A DNA stretch of 21,660 nucleotides, taken from assembly GCA_043811005.1 (NCBI GenBank), contig JBDRNO010000154.1, positions 1-21,660 of the forward strand, in the 5' to 3' direction. Position 1 is the stretch's first letter; every line of letters starts with the position of its first letter. This document shows positions 16,601-21,660 of this stretch, piece by piece. The position numbers and the translations under genes were made by a program. The notes under the pieces are model-generated. The model made no database searches, was not told where the DNA came from, and saw nothing but the letters and a program-made list of their open reading frames with translations. Origin of the DNA: JBDRNO01 sp043811005. GTDB taxonomy: Bacteria > Bacteroidota > Bacteroidia > NORP154.

Positions 16601-19600
16601 TGATTTACCTGTTGGCAATGACCTGCAATTGGGCATCTCAGGCGTGCCTGATCTTTACAGGAATAGTGATGGAGCTAACTTTCCCTATACCCTGCCCGGC
16701 TGGATTTCCATTACCGGCACCAATGCTCCTGCTGGATACTATTATTTTTTCTACGATTGGGAAGTACAAGAACCCTGTAAGAGTGAAATGGCTCAGGTCA
16801 CGGCAACGATCAACACGGAGCCGGTGGCTACGATTACTGCCAGTACAGATGTAAGCTGCATTGGTAACTGTGATGGTGATGCCACTGTTGCTGCTTCAAG
16901 CGGTACTCCTTCATATACATACTCATGGAGCCCTTCCGGTCAGTCTACCCCAGTTGCAACAGGCTTGTGTGCAGGCACTCACATTGCGGACATCACTGAT
17001 GCCAATGGATGTACAGTAACCACAAGTGCAATAATCTCAGAACCTGCACCTATTACTCTTTCTCTCAGCAGCGTTGATGCTACCTGCGGAAGTCCGGATG
17101 GTGAAGTAACTGTTATTGCTTCCAGTGGTGTTACTCCTTATACCTATATCTGGAATGACCCTTCTGCTCAAACCGGTTCCACTGCTAACGGTTTGTTAGC
17201 CGGCACTTATGCTGTCACGGTTTCAGATGCCAATGGCTGCTCATCCGTTGATTCGGTGATCGTTAATAATAGTGTACCTATTGTTACTATCTCTTCCAGT
17301 ATTGACGTAACATGTAATGGAGGCAGCGATGGACAGGCAGTTGCTTTAGCTACTGATGGTGTACCACCATATACTTATCTCTGGGATGATCCCGCTTCAC
17401 AAACAACTGTTACAGCTACCGGCTTATCAGCAGGCACTTATACAATTTACATTACTGATAATAATGGTTGCGTTGCAACCGATGTGGCTACAATAAATGA
17501 GCCGGTTGCAATGACTGTGTCTGCATCTGTCATTGATGCAAGCTGTACCGGTGTATGTGATGGAAATGCCACGGCAACGGCATCCTTGGGTACGGCACCA
17601 TATACTTATGCCTGGGATGACCCTGCTTCACAAACCGGTATTACAGCAACCGGACTGTGTGCAGGAACATATAATGTAATAACCACAGATGTTAATGGTT
17701 GTAATGCAGCAACCAGCGCAACAATAACTGAACTGCCGGGGTTGACGGCAAGTATTACTTCATTAACAAATACTACATGTGGTAATTGTGTTGGAGATGC
17801 TACCGTAACTGGTACCGGAGGAAATACCCCTTATACATATCTGTGGAATGACCCCTCAAGCCAGGCCACAGCTACTGCAACAGGTTTATGTGCCGGGAAC
17901 TATAATGTGACCGTCACTGATGTGGTTGGCTGTTCAGGCACATCAGGCATTACAATTTTCGATTTCGGAGGATTGTTCTCAAGTATCTCTGCCACTATGG
18001 ATGTAAGTTGCAACGGTGGCAACGATGGACAAGCTACTGCTTCAGCAACGGGTGGCGGACCTCCTTATACCTATCAATGGGATGACCCGATGGCACAGAC
18101 TAATTTATCTGCAACGGGATTGTCAGCCGGAACATATACGATTACTGTTTCCGACACCAATAGCTGCCTCTCATCATCTGTTGTTACTATCAATGAACCA
18201 ATTGCTATTACCCTGACAACGGGTGTTGTTGATGAAACTTGTGGCAATTCGGACGGAGAAGCATCTGTCACTGTGTCTGGTGGAGTAGCCCCTTATTCTT
18301 ATTTATGGGACGATCCGGGTTCACAAACTACTTCTACGGTAACAGGGTTATATTCAAATACTTACTCGGTTGTTATCACTGATGCCAATGGTTGTACGGC
18401 TAACGGGATTGTAACTGTTAACAATCTTGCTCCTTCAGTAAGCATATCTTCCAGTACTGATGTTAGTTGTTATGGTGGCAGTGATGGTTCGGCTACGCTC
18501 ACCGCAAGTGGAGGGACACCTCCTTATATATATCTATGGAATGATCCCGGTTCACAAACTACTGCAACTGCAACAGGATTGGTGTCTGGCACTTATACCG
18601 TTAGCGTTACCGATACAGCAGGTTGCGTTGTCGATATTATTGTTACGATCAACGAACCACCCTTAATAACTCTTACTGTCAGCAGTATTGATGCCTCTTG
18701 CGGAAATGCGGATGGAGAAGCATCGGCTGTCGCTTCGGGTGGTGTTGCTCCCTATACATATCTTTGGGACGATCCCGGTTCACAAACTACAGCTACCGCA
18801 TCCGGTTTAGCTTCCGGTATATATAACATAATTTTTTCTGATGCTAATAGCTGTTCTGCCGGGGCTTCAATATCTGTGAATGATGCAGGCGCTCCTGTTG
18901 TTACCTTGTCTTCCAGTATTGACGTTAGCTGCAATGGTGGCAGTGATGGTGAAGCAACTGTTTCAGTTACAGGAGGAGTTATGCCCTATACATATCTCTG
19001 GGATGATCCGGGTTCGCAAACAAATTCAACGGCTACAGGGTTAATGGCTGCAACTTACACAGTTACAGTGACCGATTTCAGCGGTTGTGTTGCAACTACA
19101 GTTATATTAATTAATGAACCTCTCCCATTAACTCTTGCTTTCAGCAGCATTAACGCCACTTGCGGAAATGCAGATGGAGAAGCTTCAGTTACTGTATCTG
19201 ATGGTATTGCTCCCTATACTTACCAGTGGGATGATCCCGGTTCACAAACTACTTTTTCTGCAACAGGTTTATATTCAGGCATTTACTCTGTCGTTATCAC
19301 TGATGCCAATGGTTGTACAGCTAACGGGATGGTAGCTGTTAACAATATTGTTCCTTCAGTAAGCATTTCTTCCAGCTCTGATGTCAGTTGTAATGGTGGC
19401 AGTGATGGGGAAGCGACTGTATTTGCAACAGGAGGATCACCACCTTATATATATCAATGGAATGATCCCGGTTCACAAACTACTCCAACTGCAACAGGGT
19501 TGGGGGCTGACACTTATACCATTAGCGTTACCGACACTACCGGTTGCGTTGCCAATGATTTTGTTACTATCAATGAACCTCCTGCTTTAATTCTTGCTAC

Positions 19601-20780
19601 ATCAGGAGAAGACGCCAATTGCGGACTGGCAGTTGGTGAGACTACCGTGTCTGCCTCTGGAGGAACACCACCATACAATTATCTTTGGAATGATCCGTCT
19701 TTACAAACTAATTTAACTGCTACGGGCTTAACCGCGGGAACTTATTTCGTAACGGTGGCAGATAACAATGGGTGTATAGCAGTTGATTCGGTTACTATCT
19801 CACAATCATCCGCCCTGTCCATTGCTACAGGTAGCGTTAATAGTACCTGTGGCATACCTGATGGTATAGCTTATATTGATGTGTTGGGAGGTACGCCTCC
19901 CTATGCTTATATATGGAATGATCCTGCTTTGCAAACCACTGATACAGCAACTGCTCTATATGCAGGTTCATATACGGTAATAGTTACGGATATTAACGGC
20001 TGCACCGATTCTGCAATAGTATCAGTAAATGATGCAGGTTCGATTACCGTTTTAATAGAAACCAGCGATGTGACGTGTAATGGCTACAGTGATGGAGTTG
20101 CTGCAGCTTCGGTTACCGGTGGCACTCCTCCCTTTATTTATCAATGGGATGACCCCGCATCTCAAACATCCTGGATTGCTATGGGATTGTCAGCAGGAAA
20201 TTATATCCTTTCAGTAACAGATGGTAATGGTTGTACAACCACTGCTAATACTACTATTAACGAACCAGCAGCTATAACAACTATTCTTACAACTAATGTT
20301 TCTTTACCTGGCGCCTGCACGGGTAATGCAACAGTGTTGGTTAATGGCGGAATACTTCCTTATACTTATCAATGGTTTGACCCAGCCCAACAAACCACCC
20401 AAACAGCCACAGGCCTTTGCCCGGGATACTACACCGTGATGGTAACCGATGGCAATGGGTGTTGGGTGACTGCTTCTGATACTGTAGGTCCATACACAGG
20501 AATTGAAAACCCTCAGGGTTTTCAAAACCCTGAGGGTTTAGGAATTTATCCCAACCCAACAGCCGGACAACTTACCTTTGATATTCAATTGGCTGAGACA
20601 AGCGATGTTCAATTAGAGATTTACGATGTGCTGGGAGAGGTAGTACATATCAAGACCTTCCCAAAGATCAAAAATATCTATTATGAATCCAACCTGAAGA
20701 ACCTGCCAAATGGGGTATACTTAGTAAAATTGCAAAGCTCTGAAGAAATCATAAATAGGAAGATAATTATAACTAAATAG
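13614..20780 (+). CDS. Secreted M4 (thermolysin-family) metalloprotease with CUB, PKD and SprB repeats and T9SS sorting domain
   Basis: The 2388-aa product has a signal peptide (about 1-20). An FTP/PepSY propeptide follows (about 40-220; GDTHYRYQQ at 90-98), then an M4 catalytic domain (about 235-555). Zinc and catalytic residues are present: HEIGH (His377, Glu378, His381), Glu401 in NESFSD with Asp405, and His463 in GGVHTNSG. The 20-residue spacing from His381 to Glu401 equals that of thermolysin. After it come PKD (562-640), a CUB domain (645-769), PKD (775-853), an Ig-like domain (857-916), an unassigned beta-rich domain (917-1066), 16 SprB repeats (1071-2294), NPQGFQNPEGL (2299-2309) and a type A sorting domain (about 2310-2388). 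It should be an active extracellular or cell-surface endopeptidase. An internal ATG choice is not an issue because the signal peptide follows the first ATG. Its stop overlaps the guaA stop region by 8 nt. Confidence 0.93.
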   Translation: MKQLLITFTLIFTFASLSVSQVFYGKEAREVVPGSEIVKMRNYTQVPGFIKFRSGSEIEYDAFENWLERIFKVEENLGLKLLRYETDRLGDTHYRYQQIFKSIPVEGAVYIAHVKNGVVRSLNGTIFNSLDLNPNPAISKDQARNKALNYVDADMYKWQIPEEEQHLKSETNDPNATYYPRGELVFVPYKGNFSSADYLLAYKFDIYASEPLYRAYVFVDAVTGEVVFENKRIHIADVTGTAVTAYSGTQTITADSYSGYYRLREAGRGNGIETYDMNEGTNYGSAVDFTDGDNFWNNVNANLDQYATDAHLGAEMTYDYFYLEHGRNSIDGSGFMLRSYVHYDNSYANAFWDGQRMTYGDGSGSYGPFTALDITAHEIGHGLCEFTANLVYSYESGALNESFSDIWGNTIEYYGKPLQASWLVGEDIGVTLRSMSNPNAYGDPDTYLGTNWATGSADNGGVHTNSGVQNFWYYLLVNGGSGTNDNSDIYNVSGIGMTNASAIAFRNLTVYLSVNSQYSDARFYAIQSAIDLFGPCSPEVVATTDAWYAVGVGAAFDSTVTSDFFAALTSSCSVPFTVDFTNLSANAGSYFWDFGDGNTSTDANPGNTYNSYGTFTVKLISDGIPCGIDSVIKTAYIQVDSLLPCNVNMPLSGTGDIQTSCTGTLFDNGGPSGTYSDNTTGTITIAPTGATTVTLNVISFDVEEGDAGYCNYDYVEFFDGPNTSFPSFGRFCNTTGSPGTITSSGGSITILHYADPAVNGDGFQINWSCTLPSSPPVADFTSDVTSTCSGEVQFTDLSTNGPSLWFWDFGDGNNSTQQHPAHTYINSGTFTVKLIVTNGYGTDSLIQTSYITVSKPSAPNTTSASRCGPGSVTLSASGTGTLNWYDDSIAGNLVNTGLTFTTPSLSTTTDYYVDEITLSASQYVGPPDNTFGAGDNYQGDRHLVFDCYKPLKLVSVYVYAQGDGNRIIELRDNNGIVLQDITIYIMNGSGRITLDFDLPVGNDLQLGISGVPDLYRNSDGANFPYTLPGWISITGTNAPAGYYYFFYDWEVQEPCKSEMAQVTATINTEPVATITASTDVSCIGNCDGDATVAASSGTPSYTYSWSPSGQSTPVATGLCAGTHIADITDANGCTVTTSAIISEPAPITLSLSSVDATCGSPDGEVTVIASSGVTPYTYIWNDPSAQTGSTANGLLAGTYAVTVSDANGCSSVDSVIVNNSVPIVTISSSIDVTCNGGSDGQAVALATDGVPPYTYLWDDPASQTTVTATGLSAGTYTIYITDNNGCVATDVATINEPVAMTVSASVIDASCTGVCDGNATATASLGTAPYTYAWDDPASQTGITATGLCAGTYNVITTDVNGCNAATSATITELPGLTASITSLTNTTCGNCVGDATVTGTGGNTPYTYLWNDPSSQATATATGLCAGNYNVTVTDVVGCSGTSGITIFDFGGLFSSISATMDVSCNGGNDGQATASATGGGPPYTYQWDDPMAQTNLSATGLSAGTYTITVSDTNSCLSSSVVTINEPIAITLTTGVVDETCGNSDGEASVTVSGGVAPYSYLWDDPGSQTTSTVTGLYSNTYSVVITDANGCTANGIVTVNNLAPSVSISSSTDVSCYGGSDGSATLTASGGTPPYIYLWNDPGSQTTATATGLVSGTYTVSVTDTAGCVVDIIVTINEPPLITLTVSSIDASCGNADGEASAVASGGVAPYTYLWDDPGSQTTATASGLASGIYNIIFSDANSCSAGASISVNDAGAPVVTLSSSIDVSCNGGSDGEATVSVTGGVMPYTYLWDDPGSQTNSTATGLMAATYTVTVTDFSGCVATTVILINEPLPLTLAFSSINATCGNADGEASVTVSDGIAPYTYQWDDPGSQTTFSATGLYSGIYSVVITDANGCTANGMVAVNNIVPSVSISSSSDVSCNGGSDGEATVFATGGSPPYIYQWNDPGSQTTPTATGLGADTYTISVTDTTGCVANDFVTINEPPALILATSGEDANCGLAVGETTVSASGGTPPYNYLWNDPSLQTNLTATGLTAGTYFVTVADNNGCIAVDSVTISQSSALSIATGSVNSTCGIPDGIAYIDVLGGTPPYAYIWNDPALQTTDTATALYAGSYTVIVTDINGCTDSAIVSVNDAGSITVLIETSDVTCNGYSDGVAAASVTGGTPPFIYQWDDPASQTSWIAMGLSAGNYILSVTDGNGCTTTANTTINEPAAITTILTTNVSLPGACTGNATVLVNGGILPYTYQWFDPAQQTTQTATGLCPGYYTVMVTDGNGCWVTASDTVGPYTGIENPQGFQNPEGLGIYPNPTAGQLTFDIQLAETSDVQLEIYDVLGEVVHIKTFPKIKNIYYESNLKNLPNGVYLVKLQSSEEIINRKIIITK
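16824..20495 (+). repeat. Array of 16 SprB repeats in the M4 protease
   Basis: Sixteen units of about 77 aa are homologous to those in the upstream adhesin. Type N units ending VNN or VNDAG are followed by type G units (CNGGSDG) in most of the array, forming repeated pairs (units 2-3, 7-8, 9-10, 11-12). Unit 16, the last, lacks the first cysteine (NVSLPGACTG). Confidence 0.9.
20507..20539. repeat. 33-nt palindrome (NPQGF element) before the second T9SS sorting domain
   Basis: This third identical copy is read as NPQGFQNPEGL (residues 2299-2309). With its flanks, 44 nt (20502-20545) are identical to 13126-13169 in the adhesin gene, whereas the sorting-domain DNA that follows diverges quickly. 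Confidence 0.85.
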
Positions 20781-21660
20781 CCTCAATAGTTGAAGGTGGT
20801 TTTTTAGTTATGTTATAGGTAACGCTTACAACACCCGGCACTTCTGTTGTTATTCTTTCTGCCAGTATATCTAAAGTATCATAAGGAAGTCTCGTTGGGC
20901 TTCCTGTTCTGGCATCCGTGCTTTCCCAGCATCTTACCTCTATCTGAAAACCAAAATCCCGTTTTCCGTCTCTCATTCCGGTAACTCTGTCTTCATGCAG
21001 GATCGCCAAATACTGGAATGCTCCCGAATCCTTTAATTCATCTTCAACAATTATTGTGGCTTTTCTTACAGTCTCAATCCTTTCCGGGCTGACCTCTCCA
21101 ATAACCCTTGCTGCCAAGGCAGGGCCCGGGAATGGCGGCCTGTTATATATCTCTTCGGGTAATCCCAATGCTCTTGCAACCTCCCTTACTGCAGGTTTTC
21201 TGAGCTGTGCCAGGGGCTCAAGGATCCTGTAGCCGAATGCCTCTTCAGGGTCAATTCCCAATTGCTCAAAAACGTTGTGCTGCCTCTTTATTCCCGCAAT
21301 TGTTTCATCTACATCTGTTAATATCGTTCCCTGAAAAAGATATTTCGCACCACTTTCCTTTACTAACTTACCAAAAACATTTTTGTAAAATGAAGTGGTA
21401 ACAGCTTCTCTTTTTTCTTCAGGATCTGTGATGTTTCTTAACGCATTAAAGAAAGTATCTCTAGAGTCTGTAAGTTCAACGGTCACCCCTAAGTTCTTAA
21501 ACATTGAAACAATATGTTCCGGTTCTCCTTCCCTCATCAAGCCATTATCGATAAAATATGATTTAAACCTGTCACCCAGGGCTTTGTGTCCCAACATGGC
21601 AACAACTGAAGAGTCGACACCACCAGACAAAGCATTGATAGCTAATCCATTGCCGACATT
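20773..21660 (-). CDS. guaA: GMP synthase (glutamine-hydrolysing), C-terminal part
   Basis: The open frame runs from the window edge (21660) to a TAG at 20775-20773 and gives 295 residues. It contains the ATP-pyrophosphatase P-loop LSGGVDSS near its start, then FIDNGLMR, the RPPFPGPALAARVIGE segment and the C-terminal dimerisation domain (RLPYDTLDILAERI, ending KKPPSTIEAI). This matches the second half of full-length GuaA (about 510-525 aa). The glutaminase domain should lie beyond the window. The enzyme converts XMP, ATP and glutamine to GMP in the cytoplasm. The TTG at 21630 is an internal leucine codon in ALSGGVDSS, not a start, because homology continues upstream. The gene is convergent with the protease gene, and their ends overlap by 8 nt. 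Confidence 0.95.
   Translation of the reverse strand, partial: NVGNGLAINALSGGVDSSVVAMLGHKALGDRFKSYFIDNGLMREGEPEHIVSMFKNLGVTVELTDSRDTFFNALRNITDPEEKREAVTTSFYKNVFGKLVKESGAKYLFQGTILTDVDETIAGIKRQHNVFEQLGIDPEEAFGYRILEPLAQLRKPAVREVARALGLPEEIYNRPPFPGPALAARVIGEVSPERIETVRKATIIVEDELKDSGAFQYLAILHEDRVTGMRDGKRDFGFQIEVRCWESTDARTGSPTRLPYDTLDILAERITTEVPGVVSVTYNITKKPPSTIEAI

Noticed and set aside
20304..20559. Two overlapping antisense ORFs ending at the NPQGF palindrome (one with NPQGFENPEGF)
   Set aside because: They are open only because the palindrome lacks stops in two of three frames. The T9SS protease frame is clearly the coding one.
21628..21630. TTG as the start of a short GMP synthase-like protein
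   Set aside because: The frame stays open to the window edge, and the leucine belongs to the conserved ALSGGVDSS P-loop, so the gene is simply cut by the window.

Overview
This window looks like a chromosomal segment from a member of the Bacteroidota. The evidence is two very large secreted proteins with type IX secretion (T9SS) C-terminal sorting domains, PKD and SprB-type repeats, a SusC-like CarboxypepD_reg domain at the start of a TonB-dependent receptor, the near absence of Shine-Dalgarno sites, and TAnnTTTG-type promoter elements. No RNA gene, transposase or CRISPR array is visible.

Layout. On the minus strand at the left lie a partial TonB-dependent receptor (416 to 1) and, 5 nt upstream of it, a peptidase E gene (1138-422). 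They are followed by an intergenic region with hairpins and then pabB (2844-1405). A divergent 372-bp region (2845-3216) holds AT-rich phased repeats, a candidate promoter, and a duplicated relic of the 3' end of a T9SS gene with two hairpins. Next, on the plus strand, come two giant secreted genes: a 3395-aa PKD/Ig/SprB adhesin-like protein (3217-13404) and a 2388-aa M4 (thermolysin-family) metalloprotease with PKD, CUB and SprB modules (13614-20780). The 3' half of guaA (minus strand) closes the window and overlaps the protease stop by 8 nt.

How the parts fit. The two giants are tandem surface or extracellular proteins exported by Sec and then T9SS. They share 21 and 16 SprB repeats and almost the same junction before the sorting domain. 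Peptidase E and the TonB receptor fit peptide or nutrient handling. pabB (folate) and guaA (GMP) are housekeeping genes.

Most unusual signal. There is a family of exactly 33-nt, odd-length palindromes. One subfamily is inserted in frame in three different proteins (PabB and both giants), where it encodes the 11 residues NPQGF[E/Q]NPEG[F/L]. Two other subfamilies form paired hairpins before each giant gene. PabB carries a second, unrelated in-frame palindrome. Separately, all 37 SprB units show perfect covariation of two cysteines, which predicts a facultative second disulfide.
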